Below, piece after piece: positions 25,000 to 33,492 of a DNA stretch of 64,000 nt. The DNA lies in the NCBI RefSeq assembly GCF_900091625.1, contig NZ_FMIC01000002.1, positions 3,286,001-3,350,000 on the forward strand, given 5' to 3'. A model generated the notes under the pieces. It did not search any database, was not told the origin of the DNA, and saw only the letters and a program-made list of their open reading frames with translations. Each line of letters starts with the position of its first letter. Position 1 is the first letter of the stretch. The DNA comes from Micromonospora peucetia (GTDB lineage: Bacteria; Actinomycetota; Actinomycetes; Mycobacteriales; Micromonosporaceae). The position numbers were made by a program, and so were the translations under genes.

Positions 25000-26778
25000 A
25001 TGAATGTGTGGAGAAGGCTGTCCGGCCCCCGCCGGGCCCTCGCGCTCGGTGGCGCGGGCGCTCTGGTCGCGGGCGGGCTGGTGACCCTGCCGGTCACCGT
25101 GGCGCACGCCGCCACCCAGTGCGACGTGTCGTACGCGACCAGCGACTGGCAGGGCGGGTTCACCGCCACCGTCAACATCAAGAACATCGGCGACGCCCTC
25201 AACGGCTGGACGCTCGGATTCACCTTCCCCGACGGGAACCAGCGGGTGCAGCAGGGCTGGTCGGCCCGCTGGACGCAGACCGGTCAGAACGTCACCGCGC
25301 AGAGCGAGTCCTGGAACGGTGCGGTGGCCAGCGGCGCCACGGTGAGCATCGGCTTCAACGGGGCCTGGAGCGGCAGCAACCCCAAGCCCACCACGTTCAC
25401 GCTCAACGGCGTGACCTGCAACGGCGGCGGCCCCAACCCCACCACCCCGCCGCCCACCACCGCCCCGCCGACGACGCCGCCGCCCACGACGCCGCCGCCG
25501 ACCACCCCGCCCCCCGGCCAGAAGGTGGACAACCCCTACCTGAACGCCCAGGGGTACGTGAATCCGGAGTGGAAGGCCAAGGCCGAGTCGGTGTCGGGTG
25601 GCAGCCGGGTGTCGAACAACCCGACCGCCGTCTGGATCGACCGGATCGCCGCCATCAACGGCACTCCGGACAGCAGCTCCAATGGCGCGATGGGCGTCCG
25701 CGACCACCTGGACGAGGCGCTCGAGCAGGGTGCGAAGTACATCCAGTTCGTCATCTACAACCTCCCCGGCCGGGACTGTGCCGCGCTGGCCTCGAACGGT
25801 GAGCTGCGCGCTGACGAACTGCCCCGGTACAAGGCCGAGTACATCGACCCGATCGCCGCGATCCAGCGTGACCCGAAGTACGCCGGCCTGCGGATCGTCA
25901 ACATCATCGAGATCGACTCGCTGCCGAACCTGGTGACGAACACCTCCGGCAACCCCGGCGGGACCGCGATGTGCGACACGGTCAAGGCCAACGGCGCCTA
26001 CGTCAACGGCGTCGGGTACGCACTGTCGAAGCTGGGTGCGATCGGCAACGTCTACAACTACATCGACGCCGCCCACCACGGCTGGATCGGTTGGGACAGC
26101 AACTTCAGCCCGACCGCGCAGATCCTGAAGGACGCCGCCGTCGCCTCCGGCAGCACGGTGAACAACGTCCACGGCTTCATCGTCAACACCGCCAACTACT
26201 CGGCGCTGCGGGAGCCGTACGTCAAGATCACCGACGCGGTGAACGGGACCAGCGTGCGGCAGTCCAAGTGGATCGACTGGAACTTTTATGTGGACGAGCT
26301 CTCGTTCGCCCAGGCGTTCCGCAACGAACTGGTCGCCAAGGGCTTCGACTCGAAGATCGGCATGCTGATCGACACGTCCCGCAACGGCTGGGGCGGCTCC
26401 GCCCGGCCCACCGGCCCGGGCGCGACCACCAGTGTGGACACCTACGTCAACGGCGGTCGGGTGGACCGGCGGATCCACGCCGGCAACTGGTGCAACCAGG
26501 CCGGGGCCGGCCTGGGCGAGCGCCCGAAGTCCGCGCCGGAGCCGGGCATCGACGCCTACGTCTGGGTGAAGCCCCCGGGCGAGTCGGACGGCTCCAGCAG
26601 GGAGATCCCGAACAACGAGGGCAAGGGCTTCGACCGGATGTGCGACCCGACCTACACCGGTAACGCCCGCAACGGCAACAGCATGAGCGGTGCCCTGCCG
26701 GACGCCCCGATCTCCGGTGCCTGGTTCGCCGCGCAGTTCACGCAGCTCATGCAGAACGCGTACCCGCCGCTCTCCTGA
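25000..26778 (+). CDS. Secreted GH6 cellobiohydrolase with CBM2
   Basis: The enzyme attacks beta-1,4-glucan outside the cell, releasing mainly cellobiose. The 592-residue precursor has a signal peptide (cleavage near AHAATQ, residue 37), a family 2 cellulose-binding module (about 38-145, CDVSYATSDWQGGF), a Thr-Pro linker (about 150-175) and a GH6 catalytic domain to the end. GH6 landmarks seen are NLPGRDCAA with the general-acid region, IIEIDSLPNL, and IDTSRNGWGG. AAGGAG precedes the ATG by nine bases. The CebR-type box upstream supports induction by cello-oligosaccharides. A strong hairpin follows the gene. Confidence 0.96.
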   Translation: MNVWRRLSGPRRALALGGAGALVAGGLVTLPVTVAHAATQCDVSYATSDWQGGFTATVNIKNIGDALNGWTLGFTFPDGNQRVQQGWSARWTQTGQNVTAQSESWNGAVASGATVSIGFNGAWSGSNPKPTTFTLNGVTCNGGGPNPTTPPPTTAPPTTPPPTTPPPTTPPPGQKVDNPYLNAQGYVNPEWKAKAESVSGGSRVSNNPTAVWIDRIAAINGTPDSSSNGAMGVRDHLDEALEQGAKYIQFVIYNLPGRDCAALASNGELRADELPRYKAEYIDPIAAIQRDPKYAGLRIVNIIEIDSLPNLVTNTSGNPGGTAMCDTVKANGAYVNGVGYALSKLGAIGNVYNYIDAAHHGWIGWDSNFSPTAQILKDAAVASGSTVNNVHGFIVNTANYSALREPYVKITDAVNGTSVRQSKWIDWNFYVDELSFAQAFRNELVAKGFDSKIGMLIDTSRNGWGGSARPTGPGATTSVDTYVNGGRVDRRIHAGNWCNQAGAGLGERPKSAPEPGIDAYVWVKPPGESDGSSREIPNNEGKGFDRMCDPTYTGNARNGNSMSGALPDAPISGAWFAAQFTQLMQNAYPPLS

Positions 26779-26834
26779 CCCCGGCGCCCACCCGCCGCTG
26801 GCAGTAGGTGAGGCGCTCCAGCGGCAGGTTCCCC

Positions 26835-26875
26835 GGGCCCCCGGCCCGACCGTCCGACGGTCGGGTCGGGGGCCC
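26835..26875. terminator. 20-bp hairpin after the cellulase
   Basis: GGGCCCCCGGCCCGACCGTC (26835-26854) pairs with 26856-26875 with a single G-T wobble. It lies between the cellulase and the convergent hypothetical gene and probably ends both transcripts. Confidence 0.75.
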
Positions 26876-26889
26876 CTCGCGTACGCCGG

Positions 26890-27245
26890 TCAGGGCACCG
26901 TCTTCTCGATCGCCGCGCGACCCAGCTCGGCCAGGTCCCGGCGGGCCCGTTCGACGTTCTCCGGCGTGGGGTCCTGCCCCGGGCCGCCACCAGGTCCTCC
27001 GGCTCCCAGGGCTGCTCCGCCCCGGTGCGGATGTGCTGTGGTGCCGCGCCGCTGGCGTACGGCTCGCCGATCAGTTCGTCGCCCCGCGCGTCGCCGCCCG
27101 GCCGGTCCCCGGGGCCGGCGAACGACGGAGTGTCGCGGTCGGCGCCGCCACCGGTCATCAGCTGCGGGATGCCGATGTCGTCCTCGACCGCCGCGGCCAC
27201 CTCCGGGCTCTCCTCCAGCGGTCGGTCCCGGTCACGATCCGTCAT
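26890..27245 (-). pseudogene. Conserved-looking hypothetical protein, frameshifted
   Basis: From the ATG at 27245 the frame reads about 85 acidic residues ending WEPEDLVAARG. It then changes character to Arg/Pro-rich nonsense. Adding one base in the C run at 26977-26980 (G on the coding strand) restores a natural ending QDPTPENVERARRDLAEL followed by GRAAIEKTVP and a stop at 26890. The intact protein would be about 118 residues, acidic, with no membrane segment. I do not recognise a family. Because the restored ending is helical and sense-like, a missing base in the sequence is more likely than decay. Confidence 0.7.
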
Positions 27246-27333
27246 GTCGCTGCCCTCCTGTCGCCAGGTGGTCTCCTGATCCTGCTCGCGTACCCGGCAG
27301 GACGGTGCCCATGCCGGGCACCGGCGGGGCGGC

Positions 27334-27636
27334 TCAGCGCTCCTCGTCGGAGGTTTCCGGCGGGTGGACCGGGTTACGCCACTGCCAGAGCAGCATCAGC
27401 ACGCCGAAGACGAGCATTCCGAGGCCCGCCCAGAGGTTGATCCGGACCCCCTGCGCCTTCTCAAGAGCGGAATCGCCGTCGAAGACGCCGATCAGGGTGA
27501 CGATCGCCCCGTACGCGGTGAAAAGGCCACCGATCACCCGGCGGATGTCGAACAGCCGGGCGGCGGCCGAGCGGCGACGGGCCTCGTCGGTGGCCCTGAC
27601 CGACCGGTCGTGCGGTTCGAGGTTGTCCATGCTCAC
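27334..27636 (-). CDS. Small two-helix membrane protein, symporter partner
   Basis: This 100-residue protein has a charged N-terminus (about 35 residues), two membrane helices (about 36-53 and 68-85) and a short acidic tail. Its GTG start at 27636 lies 16 bases after the symporter stop with AAGGGG between, so the two are translated from one message. An internal ATG at 27630 is an alternative. Function is unknown; accessory subunits of solute symporters often have this size and position. Confidence 0.75.
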   Translation of the reverse strand: MSMDNLEPHDRSVRATDEARRRSAAARLFDIRRVIGGLFTAYGAIVTLIGVFDGDSALEKAQGVRINLWAGLGMLVFGVLMLLWQWRNPVHPPETSDEER

Positions 27637-27652
27637 GGCCGAGCACCCCTTC

Positions 27653-29311
27653 CTAGAAGAACGGCACGTAGAGGAGGAGGGACAGCGCCACCACGATCAC
27701 GCCGAGGAGCACCGGCGAGCGCCACCAGACGGCGTCTGAGCGCAGCAGGTCGCCCTGCACGTCGACGGCGCCCATGCCGTAGACCAGCCCGTGCAGGTCC
27801 TCGTCCCGTTTCTTCCCGGTGAACGGGGTGACCACCACGGCGACGACGGCCGCCGTGACGAACGCGATGCCGGCACCCCAGAAGCTCTCCTCCAGGTCCG
27901 AGTTGAAGTGCACCACCCCGGCCTTGTAGAGCAGGTAGGTGGCCAGCGCCGCCAGGGTGCCCAGGAGCAGGGAGAGGAAGCCGGCCGCCGCACTCATCCG
28001 CCGCCAGAACATGCCGATGATGAAGGTGGCGAAGAGCGGCGCGTTGAACATCGAGAACAGCGCCTGGATGTAGTTCATGATGTTGCTGAACCCGGCGGCG
28101 ATGAACGCCGTGCCGATGCCGACCAGCACGCCGCCGACGGTCGCCCAGCGGCCGATGCGGATGTAGTACTCGTCGGGACGGTCGCGGCGGACGTACTGCT
28201 GCCAGATGTCGTAGGTGAACACGGTGTTGAAGCCGCTGACGTTCGCCGCCATGCCGGCCATGAACGACGCGACCAGGCCGGTCACCGCGATCCCGAGTAC
28301 GCCGTTGGGGAGCAGGTCGCGCATCAGCAGCGGGATCGCGTTGTTGTAGACCAGGTCGCCGCTCTCCGCGCCGAGGCCCTGCACCGTCACCAGCGCCACC
28401 AGGCCGGGAATCACCGTGACCACCGGGATGAGCAGCTTCGGGTACGCGGCGATGATCGGCGTCCGGCGGGCGGCGCTCATGTTCTTCGCCGACAGCGCGC
28501 GCTGCACCTCGGCGAAGTTGGTCGTCCAGTAGCCGAACGAGAGCACGAAACCGAGGCCGAAGACGATGCCGATCCAGTGCGCGCCGAGCGGGTTGTCGGT
28601 CGTCCCGGTGTCCTGCCAGGTGTGCAGCCCCGCCTCGCCCAGCTTGGACTCGCGCACCGCGTCCATCAGGCCGGCGACGCCGCCCACCTTGACCAGACCC
28701 AGGATCGTGATCGGCAGCAGGCCCGCGATGATCACGAAGAACTGGAGCACCTCGTTGTAGATCGCCCCGGAGAGCCCACCCACGGTGATGTACGCCAGCA
28801 CGATCAGCGCACCGATCACGATGGCCACCCAGAGCGGCCAGCCGAGCAGCGCCTGCATGATCAGTGCCAGGGCGTACAGGTTCACCCCGGCGATGAGCAC
28901 CTGGGCGACCGCGAAACTGAGCGCGTTCAACAGGTGGGTGGGGCGGTTGAACCGCAGCCGCAGGTACTCGGGCACGCTGCGGACCTTGGAGCCGTAGTAG
29001 AACGGCATCATCACGATGCCGAGGAAGACCATCGCCGGCACGGCGCCGATCCAGTAGTAGTGCAGCGTCATCGCGCCGTACTGGGCGCCGTTGGCGGCCA
29101 TGCCGATGATCTCCAACGCCCCCAGGTTGGCCGAGACGAAGGCGAGGCCGGTCACCCAGGCCGGCAGTGAGCGGCCGGAGAGGAAGAAGTCGACGCTGGT
29201 CCGGATGGCCCGTCGGGCGGCGAAACCGACCCCGAGCACCGTGACGAAGTAGAGCGCCAGGATGCCGTAGTCCAGGACGTTCATGTTCAGCCGCAGGCCA
29301 TCGCCGTCCAT
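27653..29311 (-). CDS. Sodium:solute symporter family transporter
   Basis: The 552-residue protein has about 14 membrane helices of the SSS fold. Family landmarks are FFLSGRSLPAWVTGLAFVSANLGALE in helix 1-2 and the helix 8 region FMAGMAANVSGFNTVFTYDIWQQY, which in SGLT-type sugar transporters forms part of the sodium site. The overall look, including VGGLSGAIYNEVLQFF, suggests a sugar-type SSS member, but substrate is not decided. The start is ATG at 29311 with AAGGG upstream; an alternative ATG at residue 10 exists. It heads an apparent two-gene operon. Confidence 0.92.
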   Translation of the reverse strand: MDGDGLRLNMNVLDYGILALYFVTVLGVGFAARRAIRTSVDFFLSGRSLPAWVTGLAFVSANLGALEIIGMAANGAQYGAMTLHYYWIGAVPAMVFLGIVMMPFYYGSKVRSVPEYLRLRFNRPTHLLNALSFAVAQVLIAGVNLYALALIMQALLGWPLWVAIVIGALIVLAYITVGGLSGAIYNEVLQFFVIIAGLLPITILGLVKVGGVAGLMDAVRESKLGEAGLHTWQDTGTTDNPLGAHWIGIVFGLGFVLSFGYWTTNFAEVQRALSAKNMSAARRTPIIAAYPKLLIPVVTVIPGLVALVTVQGLGAESGDLVYNNAIPLLMRDLLPNGVLGIAVTGLVASFMAGMAANVSGFNTVFTYDIWQQYVRRDRPDEYYIRIGRWATVGGVLVGIGTAFIAAGFSNIMNYIQALFSMFNAPLFATFIIGMFWRRMSAAAGFLSLLLGTLAALATYLLYKAGVVHFNSDLEESFWGAGIAFVTAAVVAVVVTPFTGKKRDEDLHGLVYGMGAVDVQGDLLRSDAVWWRSPVLLGVIVVALSLLLYVPFF

Positions 29312-29511
29312 CCCGGTAACCCTTCGTCAACCGTCCGCGCCGGATGAGTGCGCGCCGCCCCAATTACCCCGAATGCGCAGTTCCACGCCTGCGGCGGCGA
29401 AACCTCCACGACCCGACCGCACCCCCCACTCCCGCCCGTGATGTCAGAAAAGGGCCTCCTGCACCCGGGGCGTCCTTCCAAGCCCCGCCCCGGATCGGGG
29501 CTGGACGTGCG

Positions 29512-29544
29512 GAGGCGCCCCCGGCCGGTCGGCCGGGGGCGCCT
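29512..29544 (-). terminator. Hairpin after the DUF-like hypothetical pair
   Basis: GGCGCCCCC and GGGGGCGCC arms, continuing into GGCC pairs, form a roughly 14-bp stem with one bulged C, 11 bases after the stop at 29556. Confidence 0.65.
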
Positions 29545-29555
29545 GTCGGAGCCGG

Positions 29556-30560
29556 TCAGCGCCCGAGCACCCGGTCCAGGAAGTCGCGGTAGTGGCGGAC
29601 GGCCATCCGGAGCTGCTCGGTGTCGGCGGAACCGGCGTCCTGCCAGCCGCCCAGCTTGTTCTTCTGGGCGGACAGCGCCGAGGAGAGTGCCTGGATGGCC
29701 TCGTCGACCAGCGACTGGGCCTCCCCGGCCGCAGCGCGGGGGTCGTCCACGAACCGCAGCTGGACATCCCGCCAGCGGTCCCGGAAGCCCTGCGCCATCC
29801 CGGGGTCGAGGAGGCTGGCAGGCTCGGCGGCCACCGTCGAGCCCGCCGGCCGGTCGGTTCCGGCGGACCCCAGCGCCCCGGTGTCCGTACGCCTGGCCGG
29901 CGTGTGTTCGGCGTCCGGGTCGACCATGGCGGGCGTGGCGCTGCCGTACCCGGCGGCGCCGGCCGCGCCGCCCTCCGGGTCTCCGGCCTGCCCGGCGAGG
30001 TCGGCCCGCCGCTCGGGCCGGCCGTCGACGGCGTCCGGGGGCAGCATCTCCGCGCCGGCCCGGCGGGCCTCCCGGCTGTCGGGCCGGTCGTCGCCGAGCC
30101 CGACGGACCGGTGGAACTCTGCGGTCGGGTCCGCCCGGCGGCCCTCCCGGGGGCCGTTCACGGCGCCGTCGCCCGGCTGTGCGGTCGACTCCGTACGCGG
30201 GTCGGGCTCGTCCTCCGGGAGTGGGCTGGCCAGCGCGGACGCGGCGACCGCGCCGCCGACGCTGGTGGCGCCGAAGGCGGTCGGCACCGGTCCCGGCTCG
30301 TGGAACTCGGCCCGGTCGCCGTCGTCGTCCCGGGAGTCGTTCGACCCGGTCCTGTCGGTGTTCCGGCCGTGCGGCGGTGCGGCGTTGGTCCGGCTCCGCT
30401 CGTCGGCGACCGCCGGATCGTCGAAGGTGCCCCGGTCGTCGAGGGCATCCTCGGGTACGTCGGTCCGGCCGGCCCGGTCGCCCGGAGGCGGCACCGGCAC
30501 CGGCTCGGAGCGGACGGCCTCGGGGTGCTCGTTGCCCACCCGCTGCTCTTCCTGACGCAT
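29556..30560 (-). CDS. Hypothetical protein with disordered acidic N-terminus and C-terminal helical domain
   Basis: The 334-residue product is mostly disordered and polar up to about residue 240, then forms a helical domain: WRDVQLRFVDDPRAAAGEAQ, LVDEAIQALSSAL and EQLRMAVRHYRDFLDRVLG. The same domain ends the gene just upstream (WEELQVRFVDSPAETVGDAD and EELRQAVVHYRALFADLLG), so the two are paralogues. The ATG at 30560 lies six bases after AGGAGG, which overlaps the upstream stop, showing translational coupling. No enzymatic motif is visible and I do not recognise a function. Confidence 0.8.
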   Translation of the reverse strand: MRQEEQRVGNEHPEAVRSEPVPVPPPGDRAGRTDVPEDALDDRGTFDDPAVADERSRTNAAPPHGRNTDRTGSNDSRDDDGDRAEFHEPGPVPTAFGATSVGGAVAASALASPLPEDEPDPRTESTAQPGDGAVNGPREGRRADPTAEFHRSVGLGDDRPDSREARRAGAEMLPPDAVDGRPERRADLAGQAGDPEGGAAGAAGYGSATPAMVDPDAEHTPARRTDTGALGSAGTDRPAGSTVAAEPASLLDPGMAQGFRDRWRDVQLRFVDDPRAAAGEAQSLVDEAIQALSSALSAQKNKLGGWQDAGSADTEQLRMAVRHYRDFLDRVLGR

Positions 30561-30570
30561 GGTCATCCTC

Positions 30571-31164
30571 CTAGCGGCTCGTGGCGTCGTGCTGGGTGTC
30601 CGGGTTGGGCTGCTCGGCCGGTCGGGCCGCGACCGGCTCCTCGCCGAGCAGGTCGGCGAAGAGGGCGCGGTAGTGGACGACGGCCTGGCGGAGCTCCTCG
30701 GTGCTCGCCTCGCCCCGGGAGTTGCGCAGGTGGATCTCGTGGGCGTCGCGGTAGTGGCCCAGGGTGCGGGCGTGCTCGACGGAGAGGTGGGCGATCTGGT
30801 CGGAGAACTCGCCGGTGGGGTAGCCCCGTTCGGCGATGAGCCGGCTGACCAGTTCGTCCGCGTCGCCGACGGTCTCGGCGGGGGAGTCGACGAAGCGGAC
30901 CTGGAGTTCCTCCCACGCGGCGGTGTACCGGGCCCGGGACTCCGGGGCCAGCGGGGTGAGCGTGAGTTCCGCGTGGCGGCGTTCCCGTTCCCGCAGCTCC
31001 CGCTCGGCGGCGGTCCGGCTGTCCTGCTCGGCGACGGTGCGGTCGTACTCGGGCCCGAACCGCGACCGCAGCGCGCGGCGGCGGGCGTACGACCGGGCGG
31101 CCACGGCCACGGCCGCGATCACCAGTACGACGAGAACTATGACGATTACCTGCGTGGGCGACAT
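30571..31164 (-). CDS. Membrane-anchored hypothetical protein, paralogue of the downstream gene
   Basis: The 197-residue protein starts with one membrane helix (about residues 5-24), then a basic, charged coiled-coil linker and the helical domain shared with the next gene, here with conserved QVRFVD and VVHYR. GGAGGAG directly precedes the ATG at 31164; 11 further upstream residues lack support. The arrangement suggests a membrane-bound and a soluble version of the same module acting together. Function is unknown. Confidence 0.82.
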   Translation of the reverse strand: MSPTQVIVIVLVVLVIAAVAVAARSYARRRALRSRFGPEYDRTVAEQDSRTAAERELRERERRHAELTLTPLAPESRARYTAAWEELQVRFVDSPAETVGDADELVSRLIAERGYPTGEFSDQIAHLSVEHARTLGHYRDAHEIHLRNSRGEASTEELRQAVVHYRALFADLLGEEPVAARPAEQPNPDTQHDATSR

Positions 31165-31252
31165 GGCTCCTCCTTCGTCAGGTGGTATTCCCTCCACTCA
31201 CTGATCGCCAATCCCGTTCCGGGGCACTTTCCTGATTCCCCGCCGCGACATG

Positions 31253-31293
31253 ACGAGTCACACAGAGTGAGTGACCGCCAAAACTTGACTCGT
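31253..31293 (+). promoter_or_regulatory. Candidate Fur-family operator/promoter
   Basis: ACGAGTCA (31253-31260) and TGACTCGT (31286-31293) form an 8-bp inverted repeat, and TTGACT at 31285-31290 could serve as -35. A -10 at about 31308 would place the start of transcription at or next to the ATG at 31320, that is a leaderless message, as known for mycobacterial furA. Confidence 0.4.
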
Positions 31294-31319
31294 TCCAGAA
31301 AGCGCGCTTGGGTGGGGTG

Positions 31320-31739
31320 ATGCCGGTCCGGTCCGACGCCGAACGCCTACGGGCGGCGGGGCTGCGTGTCACGCAGCCCCGGCTCGCGGTGCTCGCGACG
31401 GTGCGCGACCGGCCGCACCTGGATGCCGACACGATCACCCGACTCGCCCGGGCCCGCCTCGGGCGGATCTCGGGCCAGGCGGTCTACGACGTCCTGCGCG
31501 CGCTCACCGGCGCGGGCCTGCTGCGCCGGTTCGCCCCGGCCGGCGGGCCGGCCCGGTACGAGTGGGGCGGGGACGACCACGACCACCTGGTCTGCCGGGA
31601 CTGCGGCGCGATTGTCGACACCCGGCGCAACCGGGCCCCCGGGCCCTGCCTCGACCCCGGGGCCTCCGCCTTCAAGGTGGAGTTCACCGAGGTCACCTAC
31701 TGGGGCCGGTGCCCCCGGTGTCAGTCGCAGCACGACTGA
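31320..31739 (+). CDS. Fur-family regulator (CatR/FurA-like)
   Basis: The 139-residue protein has a winged-helix DNA-binding half ([20 protein letters not shown], then [21 protein letters not shown]) and a metal-binding half with [12 protein letters not shown] and a second CPRC pair near the end. These are the structural-zinc and sensing motifs of the Fur/PerR family. It lies 32 bp upstream of a catalase gene on the same strand, the arrangement of CatR and FurA, so peroxide-responsive repression of that catalase is likely. The ATG at 31320 has only a weak GGTGGGG upstream. Confidence 0.92.
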   Translation: MPVRSDAERLRAAGLRVTQPRLAVLATVRDRPHLDADTITRLARARLGRISGQAVYDVLRALTGAGLLRRFAPAGGPARYEWGGDDHDHLVCRDCGAIVDTRRNRAPGPCLDPGASAFKVEFTEVTYWGRCPRCQSQHD

Positions 31740-31771
31740 CGCCAGCCCGCCATACGATCAGGAGGAGAGCC

Positions 31772-33262
31772 ATGAGCGACCCGCAGGCCAGCAAGCCGAT
31801 CCTCACCACCCGTCAGGGTCACCCCGTGCACAACAACCAGCAGCAGCGGACGGTCGGCTCGCGCGGCCCGGCGACGATGGAGAACTACCACTTCCTGGAG
31901 AAGATCAGCCACTTCGACCGGGAGCGGATCCCGGAGCGGGTGGTGCACGCCCGCGGCTTCGTCGCGCACGGCGAGTTCGAGGCGTACGGGACGATCGGCG
32001 ACCAGCCGGCGTCGAGGTACACCCGCGCCAAGCTGTTCCAGAGCAAGGGCAGGAAGACCCCGGTCACCATCCGCTTCTCCACCGTGATCGGCGGCCGGGA
32101 CTCCTCCGAGGCGGCCCGCGACCCGCGTGGCTTCGCGGTGAAGTTCCGCACCGAGGACGGCAACTGGGACATGGTGGGCAACAACCTCCAGGTCTTCTTC
32201 ATCCGCGACGCGATCAAGTTCCCCGACGTGATCCACTCGCTGAAGCCGGACCCGGTCACCTTCCGCCAGGAGCCGAACCGGATCTTCGACTTCATGTCGA
32301 ACACGCCCGAGTCGATGCACATGCTGACCTGGCTCTTCTCCCCGTACGGCATCCCGAAGAACTACCGGACGATGCGCGGCTCCGGGGTGAACACCTATCG
32401 CCTCGTCAACGCCGAGGGCGAGGGCGTGCTGGTCAAGTTCCACTGGATGACCCAGCAGGGTGAGCACAACCTGACCCAGGCCGAGGCGGACGCCATCCAG
32501 GCCACCGACCTGGGCCACGCCTCGAAGGACCTCTACGAGGCGATCGAGCGCGGCGACCACCCGAAGTGGGAGCTCAACGTCCAGGTGATGAGCGACGACG
32601 AGCACCCGGAGCTGGACTTCGACCCGCTCGACGACACCAAGATCTGGCCGGAGGAGGACTTCCCCTACCTGCCGGTCGGCATGATGACGCTCAACCGCAA
32701 CATCACCGACCACCACGACGAGAACGAGCAGATCGCCTTCGGCACCGGCGTGCTGGTCGACGGCATCGACTTCTCCGACGACAAGATGCTGGTCGGCCGG
32801 ACGTTCTCCTACTCGGACACCCAGCGCTACCGGGTCGGCCCGAACTACCTCCAGCTGCCGGTGAACCGGCCGCGCGAGGACGTGCGGGTCAGCACCAACC
32901 AGGGTGGCGGCCAGATGTCGTACGGGGTGGACAACCGGGGCGGCAACCCGCACATCAACTTCGAGCCGTCCTCGGTCGCCGGCCTTCAGGAGGCCGACGA
33001 GTCCTACCGGGAGTACCGCCCGTTCGTCTCGGGCCAGGTCATGAAGGCGCCGATCGAGCGGCAGAACAACTACGCCCAGGCCGGCCGGCGCTTCCGCGAG
33101 ATGGCCGACTGGGAGCGGGACGACCTGATCCTCAACCTCACCACCCTGCTGGCGCAGTGCGACAAGCACATCCAGGAGAAGATGGTCTGGCACTTCAGCC
33201 AGTGCGACGAGGACTACGGCCGTCGGGTCGCCGAGGGTCTCGGCATCTCCGTCAACGCCTGA
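31772..33262 (+). CDS. katA: Monofunctional haem catalase
   Basis: The 496-residue protein breaks down hydrogen peroxide to water and oxygen. It has the active-site His in [12 protein letters not shown] (near residue 60), Asn in [11 protein letters not shown], and the haem-ligand Tyr in [12 protein letters not shown]. The segment before the haem ligand reads [17 protein letters not shown], unlike the usual catalase NPxNYFAEVEQ, marking a divergent subgroup. GGAGGAG lies upstream of the ATG. The Fur-family gene immediately before it is the probable regulator, and a 15-bp hairpin follows. Confidence 0.95.
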   Translation: MSDPQASKPILTTRQGHPVHNNQQQRTVGSRGPATMENYHFLEKISHFDRERIPERVVHARGFVAHGEFEAYGTIGDQPASRYTRAKLFQSKGRKTPVTIRFSTVIGGRDSSEAARDPRGFAVKFRTEDGNWDMVGNNLQVFFIRDAIKFPDVIHSLKPDPVTFRQEPNRIFDFMSNTPESMHMLTWLFSPYGIPKNYRTMRGSGVNTYRLVNAEGEGVLVKFHWMTQQGEHNLTQAEADAIQATDLGHASKDLYEAIERGDHPKWELNVQVMSDDEHPELDFDPLDDTKIWPEEDFPYLPVGMMTLNRNITDHHDENEQIAFGTGVLVDGIDFSDDKMLVGRTFSYSDTQRYRVGPNYLQLPVNRPREDVRVSTNQGGGQMSYGVDNRGGNPHINFEPSSVAGLQEADESYREYRPFVSGQVMKAPIERQNNYAQAGRRFREMADWERDDLILNLTTLLAQCDKHIQEKMVWHFSQCDEDYGRRVAEGLGISVNA

Positions 33263-33275
33263 TCCGCGCCACCCA

Positions 33276-33308
33276 CGAACGCCCCGCCGGCCTCCGGCGG
33301 GGCGTTCG
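33276..33308 (+). terminator. Terminator hairpin after katA
   Basis: A perfect 15-bp stem (CGAACGCCCCGCCGG with 33294-33308) and CCT loop stands 13 bases beyond the katA stop. Confidence 0.8.
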
Positions 33309-33360
33309 TCGCCTGTGGACGTCCATCGGGTAGGCCCGACGCGACGGACGGTAGTGCATC

Positions 33361-33384
33361 GGGCGAGGATTACGTATCCTGCCC
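33361..33384. promoter_or_regulatory. Dyad upstream of the cvn operon
   Basis: GGGC-g-AGGAT and ATCCT-GCCC arms surround TACGT, about 108 bases before the cvnA start. It could be an operator or part of the promoter; only the symmetry is seen. Confidence 0.35.
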
Positions 33385-33492
33385 AAGGCGTCCGCCGGAC
33401 CGCCCCCGCACCGAGGGCCGGGACCGTCCGATCACGACGCTGCCCGGCCGGTGCCGGCACCCCCGCAGCCACACCTTCCGGGCGAGGTCTGA

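Noticed and set aside
26652..27245. A single 197-residue protein in this frame
   Set aside because: The second half is nonsense overlapping the cellulase end; a frameshifted 118-residue gene explains the data better.
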